Positions 8,198-16,562 of a DNA stretch of 64,000 bases are shown here, piece after piece. Numbering within the stretch: the stretch's first letter is position 1; each line of letters starts with the position of its first letter. The translations under genes were made by a program, and so were the position numbers. The notes under the pieces were generated by a model. That model worked only from the letters and a program-made list of their open reading frames with translations. It did not search any database and was not told where the DNA came from. This DNA is from Hyphomonas sp. (GTDB lineage Bacteria; Pseudomonadota; Alphaproteobacteria; Caulobacterales; Hyphomonadaceae): NCBI RefSeq assembly GCF_022844445.1, contig NZ_JALHLS010000006.1:124001-188000 (forward strand). Direction: 5' to 3'.

Positions 8198-9034
8198 TCA
8201 GAGCTTCGCCACCACCGTCTTGGGAAACACGCCGAGGATCTTCAGCGACTGAGAGAAGAAGCCGAGTTCTTCCAGCGCGAGTTGAACCGGGCGCTCGTCG
8301 GGGTGGCCTTCGATCTCGGCGTAGAACTGCGAGGCTTCGAAGGAGCCACCGGTGAGATAGCTTTCAAGCTTGGTCATGTTGACGCCGTTGGTGGCGAAGC
8401 CGCCGAGGCCTTTGTAGAGCGCCGCCGGAATGTTGCGCACCTCGAACAGGAAGGCGGTCTTGGCGGGGCCGTCGCCGGCATCGATGTCGGCGGGAGTGCG
8501 CGACATGATGACGAAGCGCGTCGTGTTGTGGGCGGCGTCCTCGATGTCCTCGGCGAGGATGTCGAGGCCGTAGACTTCGGCGGCGAGGCGCGGCGCGATT
8601 GCGGCGACGGACGGGTCGCCGAGTTCGGCGACTTCGCGGGCGGCGCCGGCGGTGTCGGCGGCCGTCACCGCCTCGATGCCATGCTTGCGCAGAAAATTGC
8701 GGCACTGGCCGAGGCCCATAATGTGGGAGCGCGCCTTCTTCACGCCGGAGAGGGGGGCGCCCTTGAGCGCCATCAGCTGGAAGCGGATAGGCAGGTAATA
8801 CTCGCCGGTGATGTGCAGCTGAGTGGAGGGCAGCAGGTAGTGAATGTCGCCGACCCGGCCGGCGATGGTGTTTTCCACAGGGATCATGGCAAGGGCAGCC
8901 TCGCCCTTCTCGACCGCGATGAAACAGTCCTCGAACGTGCGGCAGGCCATCGGTTCGTGGGCCGGAAAGGCCTCGCTGCAGGCGATATGCGAGTTCGCGC
9001 CCGGTTCGCCCTGATAGGCAATTTTCTGGCTCAT
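8198..9034 (-). CDS. pheA: prephenate dehydratase
   Basis: A 278-residue monofunctional prephenate dehydratase, the enzyme turning prephenate into phenylpyruvate in phenylalanine synthesis. The catalytic domain starts MSQKIAYQGEPGANSHIA and contains the TRF signature (NTTRFVIM). A C-terminal ACT domain follows (FEVRNIPAALYKGLGGFA, NMTKLESY), the site for feedback by phenylalanine; the usual ESRP is ESYL here. The start at 9034 is chosen by homology; an 80-residue upstream extension is spurious. It has no chorismate mutase part. It is divergent from the cytochrome c gene. An aromatic aminotransferase that could take the next step lies at 13468. Confidence 0.95.
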   Translation of the reverse strand: MSQKIAYQGEPGANSHIACSEAFPAHEPMACRTFEDCFIAVEKGEAALAMIPVENTIAGRVGDIHYLLPSTQLHITGEYYLPIRFQLMALKGAPLSGVKKARSHIMGLGQCRNFLRKHGIEAVTAADTAGAAREVAELGDPSVAAIAPRLAAEVYGLDILAEDIEDAAHNTTRFVIMSRTPADIDAGDGPAKTAFLFEVRNIPAALYKGLGGFATNGVNMTKLESYLTGGSFEASQFYAEIEGHPDERPVQLALEELGFFSQSLKILGVFPKTVVAKL

Positions 9035-9200
9035 TGAGGAAATCCCTGCCCTGACCCCCGGTTTCGACGTGCGTCTGATCGCCGCGACGATGGGGGGAAG
9101 CGCCCCGGAGAGGCACCCGTTATATTGTGTGCACCCGGTTAGCGTGCCAAAAGGCGCCCGCCAAGACACTCGTAACGGAATAGATTCGAAGGATTGCCCT

Positions 9201-9950
9201 ATGGGAGAACTCGGTCTCAACAAGATCATGGGCGCCCTGCTCGCCACGGCCCTCGGCCTGATGGGCCTGGCCACCCTGCCGAGCCTCGTGTTCGGCGGTG
9301 GAGGCGGCCATTACGGCGACCACGAAGAGCCGGCAACCCTCAGCGAAAAGATGTGCAAGAAGTTCCACTACTGCATCGAAATCGCCGAAGCTGCCTCGAC
9401 CGCCGAGGCGGAAGAAGTGTTCGACCTCGGCGCGGCTCTTGCTTCGGCCGATTTGACGCGCGGTGAGCGCACCTTTGCGGGCCAGTGCTCGACCTGCCAC
9501 ACGATCACTCCCGGCGGCGCCAGCGGCACCGGCCCGAACCTGCACAACATCGTCGGCGGGCCAAAAATGCACATCGCCGGGTTCAACTATTCCGGCGCCA
9601 TGAAGGCGGCTGAAGGCCAGTGGTCCTACGAGAATCTCGACGCCTGGCTGAAGAGCCCCGCCGGCTACATGAAGGGCACCTCGATGTCCTTCGCCGGCAT
9701 CAAGAAGGATGCCGACCGCGCCAACGTGATCGCTTACCTCGCTGCCAATACGGAAGGCGCACCGGCCTTCCCGGCGCCGCTGGCAGCGGCTGCGCCAGCT
9801 GAAGGTGAAGTCGTTCCGGCTGAAGGCGAGGCAGTCCCGGCTGAGGGCGAAGCGGCTCCGGCCGGCGGCGAGGCCGCTCCGGCGGAAGCGACCCCGCCCG
9901 CTGAAGGCGCGCCGGCTGAAGCCCCGGCCGAAGAAGTCCAGCCAACCTGA
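9201..9950 (+). CDS. membrane-anchored cytochrome c (CycM-like)
   Basis: A 249-residue c-type cytochrome. An uncleaved signal anchor (residues 8-32) tethers it to the membrane; a linker leads to a class I cytochrome domain with heme motif C96-STC-H100 and a likely distal ligand Met162 in TSMSFAG. The last 60 residues are repeats of the type PAEGE, low-complexity and acidic. The domain matches alphaproteobacterial CycM/cytochrome c552, which carries electrons from bc1 complex to terminal oxidase. The start is at MGELGLNKI, 15 bases after GAAGGA. A terminator follows, so it is monocistronic. Confidence 0.9.
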   Translation: MGELGLNKIMGALLATALGLMGLATLPSLVFGGGGGHYGDHEEPATLSEKMCKKFHYCIEIAEAASTAEAEEVFDLGAALASADLTRGERTFAGQCSTCHTITPGGASGTGPNLHNIVGGPKMHIAGFNYSGAMKAAEGQWSYENLDAWLKSPAGYMKGTSMSFAGIKKDADRANVIAYLAANTEGAPAFPAPLAAAAPAEGEVVPAEGEAVPAEGEAAPAGGEAAPAEATPPAEGAPAEAPAEEVQPT

Positions 9951-9977
9951 TCGCCCGGCATTAACGTCCGATCTGAA

Positions 9978-10010
9978 AACCCCTGGCTCCGGCCGGGGGT
10001 TTTTGTTTTG
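9978..10010 (+). terminator. intrinsic terminator after cytochrome c gene
   Basis: AACCCCTGGC (9978-9987) pairs with GCCGGGGGTT (9992-10001) with a single T-G wobble and a four-base loop, followed by TTTTTGTTTTG. It lies 28 bases past the cytochrome stop and also faces the 3' end of the acetyltransferase gene on the other strand. Confidence 0.9.
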
Positions 10011-10019
10011 AGGGTATCC

Positions 10020-10673
10020 CTAGACGAGTTGCAGCTGCGGACCGTGGCCCGCGAACATCAGATCGAGGCGGGCGTCGTAACTCTGCTGGGCGTAGACCTC
10101 GCGGTAGATGATGGCGAGGGCGCGGCGGAGATCCACGGTGTCGAGCGCGGCGCGGTCTGCGCCGAGAACAAGAAGGCTCATGCGCGGCGCAGGGCCGTAA
10201 TGGGCGAGCGGCAGGATATAGTTGAAACCCTGCACCTCGCGGCACCCGAGGCGGCGATAGAACTGCTTGCGCTTAAGGCGGATGGCGCGTTCGGCGTCGC
10301 TGACGTCTTCCGCTTCGGAATCGACTTCGATCAGCAGCTGCGTGGCGGCGTCGAAACGGCTCGCCTCGAAGGACGCGGTGAACAGGGCCGAGCCGATACC
10401 GCCGCGGCGCGCGGCGGGCGAGACGGCGAGGTATTCCAGCAGCATCGTGTTGTGCGCGCGGTCAGCAAACAGGATCGACATGCCGAGCGCTTCGTCGCCG
10501 CGCGTGTAGGCCCAGAAGCGCACGTCCTCGCGGCCGAGGCCGGCGAGGATTTCGTCGCGCGTCTTCTGCTCCGCACGCGGAATGGACGTTTCATAGAGTG
10601 CGAAGGCGTCTTGGAAAAGGCGCGTACGCGGGTCTGTGACTTGCTGCAGAATGGGCGCGTCGAGACCGCTCAT
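10020..10673 (-). CDS. GNAT family N-acetyltransferase
   Basis: A 217-residue protein with the acetyl-CoA binding core of the GNAT fold (LEYLAVSPAARRGGIGSALF, residues about 75-95; the RxxGxG/A segment is RRGGIG). A charged stretch (DVSDAERAIRLKRKQFYRRLGCREVQ) follows. Its ATG overlaps the TGA of the NlpC/P60 gene (ATGA), so it is the last gene of a MarR-peptidase-GNAT operon. The substrate is unknown; peptidoglycan fragments or a peptide amine would suit the context but that is speculation. Confidence 0.88.
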   Translation of the reverse strand: MSGLDAPILQQVTDPRTRLFQDAFALYETSIPRAEQKTRDEILAGLGREDVRFWAYTRGDEALGMSILFADRAHNTMLLEYLAVSPAARRGGIGSALFTASFEASRFDAATQLLIEVDSEAEDVSDAERAIRLKRKQFYRRLGCREVQGFNYILPLAHYGPAPRMSLLVLGADRAALDTVDLRRALAIIYREVYAQQSYDARLDLMFAGHGPQLQLV

Positions 10674-11515
10674 CCGGCGATGAGCCAGTCCGGCGCGCCG
10701 GTGGCCGCCAGAGAAACGCGCCGCACACCGGTGACGTCGCCCGCAACGTTTCGTAGGCGCGCAATCGCCTCGGCGAGCGGTTCGCGCTCGACAGCCACAT
10801 GCCAGGCGTTGGCGTGCAGCAGCGTGTCCGGCGAGGTCATCAGGCCGACATGACCTTCCCAGAACACGAGGTCTCCTCGCTTCAGCGCGCCGGGCGCCTG
10901 CCAGTTCTCTACGGGCGCGCCCGCCCAGGCCGCCTGCATGTCCGAATCGCGCGGCAGGCGCACACCGCACGCCTCGAAGGCCTGCTGGACAAGGCCGCTG
11001 CAATCAAGGCCGAGGCTTTCGCGCCCGCCCCAGAGGTAGGGCGTCTCCAGATAGCGCTCAGCCACGCTGACAGGATCGCTTTCAAACACATCCAGTGGCG
11101 CGAGATGGTGCCGGTGGACCCATCCGGCGCGGGCGCATTCGGTCCACACGCCATCGGTGCGACCGGTGGCGGCGACACGCGCGCCGAGGCAGAGCATGAA
11201 GCGCGGGGCGGACTTGATGTCCGGCTGGGAGAAACAATAGGTGCGCAGCGCGCTGATCTTGTGCGTCTGCGGAAGGGCCGGCGCGGAGAGCGCGTCCATG
11301 TTGACCCAGCCGGTATAGCGGTCACGCACCAGTTGGCAGAGGCCGAACTCGCCCTCTTCATGGAACACGTCGACCCCTTCGCCGTGCAGAGCCTGCGTGC
11401 CGAGGCGGCCATCGGGCGCGGGCGTCTCGCGCACGGCGGCAACACCGGCTGTCACCTGGTAGCGCACGGGCGTGCCGGATGGCCGTGCAAGGCGCGCGTC
11501 ATTGAAGGGCAGCAT
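10670..11515 (-). CDS. NlpC/P60 (C40) cell-wall peptidase with SH3-like domains
   Basis: A 281-residue peptidase. The C-terminal third is an NlpC/P60 domain: catalytic Cys172 in LDCSGLVQ, His in GHVGLM and a third polar residue in LLHANAWH. The N-terminal half contains SH3b-like segments (TPVRYQVTAGVAAVRETPAP, GWVNMDAL, DGVWTECARAGWVHRHHLAPL), the arrangement of gamma-D-glutamyl-diamino acid endopeptidases that cleave wall peptides. No signal peptide is visible, so it probably works in the cytoplasm on recycled muropeptides. The ATG at 11515 (GGAG upstream) is preferred over one at 11611 that would lie inside the MarR gene. Confidence 0.92.
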   Translation of the reverse strand: MLPFNDARLARPSGTPVRYQVTAGVAAVRETPAPDGRLGTQALHGEGVDVFHEEGEFGLCQLVRDRYTGWVNMDALSAPALPQTHKISALRTYCFSQPDIKSAPRFMLCLGARVAATGRTDGVWTECARAGWVHRHHLAPLDVFESDPVSVAERYLETPYLWGGRESLGLDCSGLVQQAFEACGVRLPRDSDMQAAWAGAPVENWQAPGALKRGDLVFWEGHVGLMTSPDTLLHANAWHVAVEREPLAEAIARLRNVAGDVTGVRRVSLAATGAPDWLIAG

Positions 11516-11540
11516 GGCAGGCAGCTCCGAGGCAGACGCC

Positions 11541-11921
11541 TCAGGCGGCGTTGGAGCGCTTAGCCGGAGGCTTTCCGCCAGCTTCTTCGCCGGAAGCGGC
11601 CGCAAGGACAAGACGGGCGAAGCTGCGCAGGTAGGTCATGCCGTCCGGCGTGCGCTCGATGAAGATGGAGCGAAGGTCCGAATCGTCCGGCAGGCGGCGG
11701 ATGAAGTTCAGCCGCTCCAGTGCGTCGAGGGCGCGGGTGATCGCCGGCTTTGCGACGCCGAGATGCTCGGCCAGGCCGCGTACGGTGTGCGGGCCCGGCA
11801 TCAGCGCCACCGACATCAGCACCGCCTGCTGGCGTGCCGTGAGGTCCGGCGCGTCAGAGCGCACCGAGGCGGTGACCGCCTTGCGCCAGAGTTCGAGCCC
11901 GTCCCGTTCGGATAACTGCAT
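11541..11921 (-). CDS. MarR family transcriptional regulator
   Basis: A 126-residue winged-helix protein of the MarR family: LTARQQAVLMSVALMPGPHTVRGLAEHLGVAKPAITRALDALERL, then the wing RRLPDDSDLRSIFIERT. A basic C-terminal tail ends it. It is the first gene of the operon with the NlpC/P60 peptidase (25 bases downstream) and GNAT protein, which it may control. It is divergent from the zur-like gene. Confidence 0.88.
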   Translation of the reverse strand: MQLSERDGLELWRKAVTASVRSDAPDLTARQQAVLMSVALMPGPHTVRGLAEHLGVAKPAITRALDALERLNFIRRLPDDSDLRSIFIERTPDGMTYLRSFARLVLAAASGEEAGGKPPAKRSNAA

Positions 11922-12062
11922 GATTCCAAGGCCTCCACACCGCGCCCGGCCCCCGGGCCCGAGTCGCGTCTGAGGGGAATCTCAAGTGATTTGCCGGGGC
12001 CGTCCAGACCCGGAACGCCGCCCGCCCCTTCACATACGCACCGAAACACCCGAAATAGGGGT

Positions 12063-12551
12063 ATGGCCGCGACACACCCCTCCCATACCCACGGGCACGC
12101 CAATACGCCGTGCAGTCCGAAGGACGCCGAAGCCTTCCTGCACGAGGCGGAAGCCATGGTCGTGCGGCAGGGCCAGCGGATGACGCGCATTCGCCGCAAG
12201 GTGCTGCGTCTGCTGCTCGAAAACGACGGGCCTGCGAAGGCCTATGACCTCTTGGCAAACCTTGACGGTGAGGGCGCGGCGAAGCCGCCCACCATCTACC
12301 GGGCGCTGGATTTCCTGCAGGAGACCGGCCTCGTCCACAAGATCGAGAGCCTCAACGCCTATGTCGCCTGTGGCCATACGAGCCACAGCCACTCGGCCGT
12401 GTTCCTGATCTGCGACAATTGCCACAATGCTGAGGAACTGCACGCCACCGCCACCAGCGATGCGCTGAAGACAGAAACCAAGGGCGCCGGCTTCCGCATG
12501 GCGCGCGCAGTCGTCGAAGTGCGCGGAACATGCCGGAACTGCGCTGCATGA
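12063..12551 (+). CDS. zur: Fur family regulator, Zur-like
   Basis: A 162-residue Fur-superfamily repressor. An N-terminal His-rich stretch (HPSHTHGH) precedes the winged helix (QRMTRIRRKVLRLLL to PPTIYRALDFLQETGLVH). The dimerisation domain has a metal site rich in His and Cys (ACGHTSHSHSAVFLICDNC) and a C-terminal CRNC, giving the two CxxC pairs of the structural zinc site. The sequence around the sensing site fits Zur (zinc) better than Fur. The start at 12063 has AGGGG just upstream. It ends in an ATGA overlap with a thioesterase gene, not the usual znu transporter neighbours. Confidence 0.85.
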   Translation: MAATHPSHTHGHANTPCSPKDAEAFLHEAEAMVVRQGQRMTRIRRKVLRLLLENDGPAKAYDLLANLDGEGAAKPPTIYRALDFLQETGLVHKIESLNAYVACGHTSHSHSAVFLICDNCHNAEELHATATSDALKTETKGAGFRMARAVVEVRGTCRNCAA

Positions 12552-13471
12552 TCCCCCTCTGGCAAGGCAGCTGCAATCAGTGGGACTGCGACGAGATGGG
12601 GCACATGAACGTGCGCGTCTATGTCGAGAAGCAACTGGAAGGGATGACGGCGCTCGCCTATGCGGCCGGCATGCCGAATGCCTTCCGGCTGGAGACGCCC
12701 TCAACCATCCTGCCCATCGACCAGCATATCCGCTTCGTGCGCGAGGTGCTTCCCGGCAAGCCGATCTCGATGCGCGGCTGCGTGCTGGAGATCGGCGAAG
12801 ACAAAGCCGTGATCTACCAGGAGCTGCGCCATTCGGATGGCGGACTGGCGGCTTCATTCCGTACACGGATCGTCCATATTGACACGGCAGAAGGCACCGC
12901 CTTCCCCTGGAGCCGGCGCGTACTGGAAAAGCTGGAAGCGATGCGCGGCGAGACGCCGGCTGAAGCCCTGCCCCGCTCCTTCGACCCCGATCAGCCGGGT
13001 CTGCCGCTGAGCGAGATCACCCTCGACCGCGTAAAGGCCGTCGGCGCGCCGTTGATCGGCATGGGCGCGGTGCCGCCGCAGCATTGCGGCGTGAACGGTT
13101 GGATGCAGCCTTACTGGGTAATCGGCCGGATCTCGGACTCGGTGCCGAACCTCCTGCATGACTGGCGCAACCGGGTTGGCCAGACATCGGGCGGCCGGCG
13201 CATGGGCGCGGCGGTGCTGGAATACCGGCTGCGCTATCACCACCACCCGAAGGCGGGCGACCTGTTTGCCGCCTATACTTCGCTCGGCAAGGTGCAGGGC
13301 AAGACGCATGCGCTGGTGCACTGGTTCATGGACCCGGTGACGGGTGGGCCCTGGGCGACGTGCGAGGCAGTGGCGATCTCGCTGGACCTCGACGCGCGCA
13401 AGGCCGTTGAGGCGCCGCCGGAAATGCTGGCGGAGCTGGAACGGATCGCGCCGCGCGGGCTGACTATCTAG
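12548..13471 (+). CDS. acyl-CoA thioesterase family protein with two hot-dog units
   Basis: A 307-residue protein whose N-terminal half contains CDEMGHMNVRVYVEKQLEGM, the signature of the 4-hydroxybenzoyl-CoA thioesterase class (Asp and the 'GHMNV' segment), followed by a second hot-dog-like half (LEYRLRYHHHPKAGDLFAAYTSLGKVQGKTHALVHWF). It probably hydrolyses an acyl- or aroyl-CoA. The ATG at 12548 overlaps the zur TGA, so it is translationally coupled to the regulator. It shares its stop palindrome CTAG with the convergent aminotransferase. Confidence 0.85.
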   Translation: MIPLWQGSCNQWDCDEMGHMNVRVYVEKQLEGMTALAYAAGMPNAFRLETPSTILPIDQHIRFVREVLPGKPISMRGCVLEIGEDKAVIYQELRHSDGGLAASFRTRIVHIDTAEGTAFPWSRRVLEKLEAMRGETPAEALPRSFDPDQPGLPLSEITLDRVKAVGAPLIGMGAVPPQHCGVNGWMQPYWVIGRISDSVPNLLHDWRNRVGQTSGGRRMGAAVLEYRLRYHHHPKAGDLFAAYTSLGKVQGKTHALVHWFMDPVTGGPWATCEAVAISLDLDARKAVEAPPEMLAELERIAPRGLTI

Positions 13472-14655
13472 AGATAGGCTGCGAGGATTTTCCCGAGCGC
13501 CGGAATGTCTTTCGGGTTCAGACCTGCGATGTTGATGCGGCCCGACGAGGGCATGTAGACGCCGTGCTTGTCGCGCAGTTCGACCGCCTGGGCGGCGGTC
13601 ACGGGAAGCTGCGAGAACATGCCGTTCTGGGCCTTCAGCGCGGCGAGCGCGTTGGAGCCGGTAGCGGCGACCAGCGTATCGGAGAGCGAGGCGCGCAGGC
13701 CTTTCATCCGTGTGCGCATCGCGTTGAGCTCGGCTTCCCATTCGGCGCGCAGCTCTGCATTGCCGAGGATCGTTGCGACGATCCCTGCCCCGTGGGCCGG
13801 CGGCATCGACCAGGTGGCGCGGCCATTGTCAGCGACATGCGTGGTGGCCGCCGCGATGCCGGCCGGCGTTTCGCCGAGCACGAGGAAACACCCCGTGCGC
13901 TCGCGGTAGAGGCCGAAATTCTTGGAACAGGAATAGGCAACCATCGCTTCGCCCGCCTCGAGCATGAAGGCGCGTACGCCGTCCATGTCGCGCTCGAGGC
14001 TCTGGGCGAAGCCGTGATAGGCGACGTCCAGTATGACCAAGAGGCCCTTTTCCTTCGCCATCGCACCAAGGGCGCGCCAGTCGTCGATATGCGGATCAAT
14101 GCCGGTCGGGTTGTGGCACGGACCCTGGATGATCACGCCGTCGCCGGGCTGGGCCGCGGAAAGGTCTGCCAGCATGCCAAGGCGGTAGAACTCGCCGTCG
14201 CGGGCGTAGGCATATTCCATCACTTCGAGGCCGAGCGACTTGACGACGTTCGGATGGTTCGGCCAGGTGGGCTTCGACACCCAGACGCGCTTCGTGCCGG
14301 TGCGGCGCATCAGGCTGACACCCTGGAACAGGGCGCCGCAGCCACCGGGCGTGGTAAAGGAAATCGTGCGGCCTTCCTTGCGGGCGGGATGGTCCTTGCC
14401 GAAGACGAAATCCTCGATGTGGTCGCAATAGTCCGTGTTGCCGCGCGGGCCTTCATAGACCTTGGTGGTCTGCGCCGCGATGAGGCGCGCCTCGGCCTTC
14501 TTTACGGAGGTTAGGATGGGCGTCTCGCCCGCCTCATCCTTGTAGACGCCGACACCAAGATCGTACTTGTCCTCGCGCGGGTCGGCACGGAAGGCTGTCA
14601 TCAGACCCAGCAGCGCATCCGGCGGCAGGGTCGAGAGAACGGAAAAGTGGGACAT
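13468..14655 (-). CDS. aromatic/aspartate aminotransferase (class I)
   Basis: A 395-residue fold-type I aminotransferase of the AspC/TyrB group, beginning MSHFSVLSTLPPDALLGLMTAF. Visible motifs are YDLGVGVYKDE, the substrate-loop GPCHNPTGID, LDVAYHGFA, and the PLP lysine in SCSKNFGLYRERTG. The canonical DxAYQGF has His instead of Gln, and the residue after LY in the lysine motif is Arg rather than Gly, both unusual. It would transaminate aspartate, phenylpyruvate or hydroxyphenylpyruvate; the nearby pheA and HPPD genes make an aromatic role plausible. The start follows homology; a 39-residue upstream extension was rejected. Confidence 0.9.
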   Translation of the reverse strand: MSHFSVLSTLPPDALLGLMTAFRADPREDKYDLGVGVYKDEAGETPILTSVKKAEARLIAAQTTKVYEGPRGNTDYCDHIEDFVFGKDHPARKEGRTISFTTPGGCGALFQGVSLMRRTGTKRVWVSKPTWPNHPNVVKSLGLEVMEYAYARDGEFYRLGMLADLSAAQPGDGVIIQGPCHNPTGIDPHIDDWRALGAMAKEKGLLVILDVAYHGFAQSLERDMDGVRAFMLEAGEAMVAYSCSKNFGLYRERTGCFLVLGETPAGIAAATTHVADNGRATWSMPPAHGAGIVATILGNAELRAEWEAELNAMRTRMKGLRASLSDTLVAATGSNALAALKAQNGMFSQLPVTAAQAVELRDKHGVYMPSSGRINIAGLNPKDIPALGKILAAYL

Positions 14656-14788
14656 TGCGGGCACCCGGTAAAGTTCGCGCAGCCGTAGCGGTTTTTGCGC
14701 GGGCTTGAAACCCCGCGACGCGGCGGAAGGAATTGCGCGGTCGCGCGCCTTGACGAAAGGTGCCTCAAACAAACCGAGGGAGACCCTG

Positions 14789-15076
14789 ATGACCGCCTAT
14801 GTAATCCTGATCCGCGAGAAGCTGCGCGATGCCGACGCCATGGCGAAGTACGGCGCGGCCGCCGGCGGGGCGCGCGGCGACCACAAGATCACGCCGCTGG
14901 CCTTCTATGGAAAGCACGAAGTGACCGAAGGCGCCGCTGCCGACGGCGTGGTGATCCTCGCTTTCCCGACCATGGCCGAGGCCAAGGCCTGGTATGACAG
15001 CCCGGAATACACGGCGGCGAAGGTGCACCGCTTCCAGGCGGCGGATTACCGGGTGTTGTTCGTCGAGGGCGTGTGA
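14789..15076 (+). CDS. DUF1330 family protein
   Basis: A 95-residue small ferredoxin-like protein of the DUF1330 family: MTAYVILIREKLRD at the start and the conserved AFPTMAEAKAWYDSPEYTAAKVHRFQAA near the end. Members are common in alphaproteobacteria and have no settled function. The ATG at 14789 is set by GAGGGAG seven bases upstream. It is followed by an 11-bp-arm hairpin and then the convergent scoB gene. Confidence 0.9.
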   Translation: MTAYVILIREKLRDADAMAKYGAAAGGARGDHKITPLAFYGKHEVTEGAAADGVVILAFPTMAEAKAWYDSPEYTAAKVHRFQAADYRVLFVEGV

Positions 15077-15086
15077 GCCTTGAAAG

Positions 15087-15113
15087 CCCCTTCTCCCCTG
15101 GGAGAAGGGGTTT
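15087..15113. terminator. hairpin between DUF1330 gene and scoB
   Basis: CCCCTTCTCCC and GGGAGAAGGGG form a perfect 11-bp stem with only CT between, followed by TTTGC. It resembles the terminal unit of the repeat at 17600-17712, so it may be a REP-like element reused as a bidirectional terminator between convergent genes. Confidence 0.7.
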
Positions 15114-15119
15114 GCAGGC

Positions 15120-15746
15120 TCAAACCAGCGTCGCCTCGGTCTTCGCATTCACTTCGTCCATCGTCACGCCGGGCGCGAGTTCGATGACCTTGAGGCCGCC
15201 GGGGACGACATCCATCACGCACAGGTCGGTGATGATGCGGTTGACGACGCCCTTGCCGGTGAGCGGCAGGGTGCAGGCTTTCAGCACCTTGGATTCGCCC
15301 GCCTTGTTGGCGTGATCCATGACGACGACGATGCGCTTGACGCCGGCAACGAGGTCCATCGCGCCGCCCATGCCTTTGACGAGCTTGCCGGGGATCATCC
15401 AGTTGGCGAGATCGCCGTTCTCGGCGACTTCCATGGCGCCGAGGATGGCGATGTTGATGTGGCCGCCGCGGATCATCGCGAAGCTGGTCGCGCTGTCGAA
15501 GAAGCTGGTGCGCGGCAGCGTCGTAATCGTCTGCTTGCCTGCATTGATGAGGTCGGGGTCCTCCTCACCTTCATACGGGAACGGACCCATGCCGAGCATC
15601 CCGTTCTCGCTCTGCAGCGTCACGTCCATACCGTGGGGGATGTGGTTGGCCACCATCGTCGGGATGCCGATGCCGAGGTTCACGTAGTAACCATCGCGCA
15701 GTTCTTTCGCGGCGCGGGCCGCCATGTCGTCGCGTGTCCAGGGCAT
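15120..15746 (-). CDS. scoB: 3-oxoacid CoA-transferase subunit B
   Basis: A 208-residue beta subunit of succinyl-CoA:3-ketoacid CoA transferase. It carries [15 protein letters not shown] and the catalytic-glutamate motif [12 protein letters not shown], then [14 protein letters not shown] and [18 protein letters not shown]. With ScoA it moves CoA from succinyl-CoA to acetoacetate, giving acetoacetyl-CoA. Its ATG overlaps the scoA stop (TGATG), so the subunits are coupled. It is the last gene of the tyrosine/ketone-body run. Confidence 0.96.
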   Translation of the reverse strand: MPWTRDDMAARAAKELRDGYYVNLGIGIPTMVANHIPHGMDVTLQSENGMLGMGPFPYEGEEDPDLINAGKQTITTLPRTSFFDSATSFAMIRGGHINIAILGAMEVAENGDLANWMIPGKLVKGMGGAMDLVAGVKRIVVVMDHANKAGESKVLKACTLPLTGKGVVNRIITDLCVMDVVPGGLKVIELAPGVTMDEVNAKTEATLV

Positions 15747-16453
15747 CAGGTTGCCTCCCGCTTGCGTGTGGTGCGCTGCTCGATGCGCTTTTCAAATGTG
15801 CCCTTGACGAGGCGTTGCACGAAGATGCCCGGCAGGTGGATATGGTCCGGGTCCAGATCACCGGCCGGAACGATCTCTTCTACTTCGGCGACGGTGACCC
15901 TGCCGGCCATCGCCATTGGCGGATTGAAGTTGCGGGCGGTCTTGTTGAAGATCAGATTGCCTTGCGTGTCGGCCTTCTCGGCCTTCACGATCGAGAGGTC
16001 TGCGACGAGGCCGGTTTCGAGGATGTAGGTCTCGCCGCCAAACTCGCGGTGTTCCTTGCCTTCGGCGACGAGCGTGCCGACGCCGGTTTTCGTGTAGAAG
16101 CCGGGGATGCCTGCCCCACCGGCACGGCAGCGCTCGGCCAGCGTGCCCTGCGGATTGAATTCCAGTTCCAGTTCGCCGGAGAGATACTGGCGTTCGAACT
16201 CCTTGTTCTCGCCGACATAGGACGAGATCATCTTCTTGATCTGCCGCGTCTTGAGCAACAGGCCGAGGCCGAAATCATCGACGCCGGCATTGTTCGAAAT
16301 GGCCGTTATGTTTTTCACGCCGCTATCGCGCAGCGCCAGGATCAGGTTTTCCGGAATGCCGCAGAGGCCGAAGCCGCCGGCCATCACCGTCATGCCATCG
16401 AAGGTGAGGCCGTCCAGAGCCTCCTTCGCCGATTTATAGACCTTGCTTGCCAT
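15746..16453 (-). CDS. scoA: 3-oxoacid CoA-transferase subunit A
   Basis: A 235-residue alpha subunit of the CoA transferase, beginning [16 protein letters not shown] and carrying the CoA-binding glycine loop [13 protein letters not shown], then [17 protein letters not shown] and the conserved [13 protein letters not shown]. The start at 16453 is chosen because an 18-residue upstream extension is basic and unrelated to the family. About 110 bases separate it from the fumarylacetoacetase-family gene upstream. The pair would finish tyrosine degradation by activating acetoacetate. Confidence 0.96.
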   Translation of the reverse strand: MASKVYKSAKEALDGLTFDGMTVMAGGFGLCGIPENLILALRDSGVKNITAISNNAGVDDFGLGLLLKTRQIKKMISSYVGENKEFERQYLSGELELEFNPQGTLAERCRAGGAGIPGFYTKTGVGTLVAEGKEHREFGGETYILETGLVADLSIVKAEKADTQGNLIFNKTARNFNPPMAMAGRVTVAEVEEIVPAGDLDPDHIHLPGIFVQRLVKGTFEKRIEQRTTRKREAT

Positions 16454-16562
16454 CCGGCCTGTCACTCCCTGGTCGCGTTGCCGCCGCTTTCGCGGGACTA
16501 TCATCATCTGCGGCGCCTGAATGCCCTAGTGCGCCATAAACTTCAACGGCTGTTGAATAAGA

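Noticed and set aside
6586-8355. 589-residue frame over the sigma and YciI genes
   Set aside because: Runs through three recognisable genes on the other strand and is Arg/Gly-rich noise.
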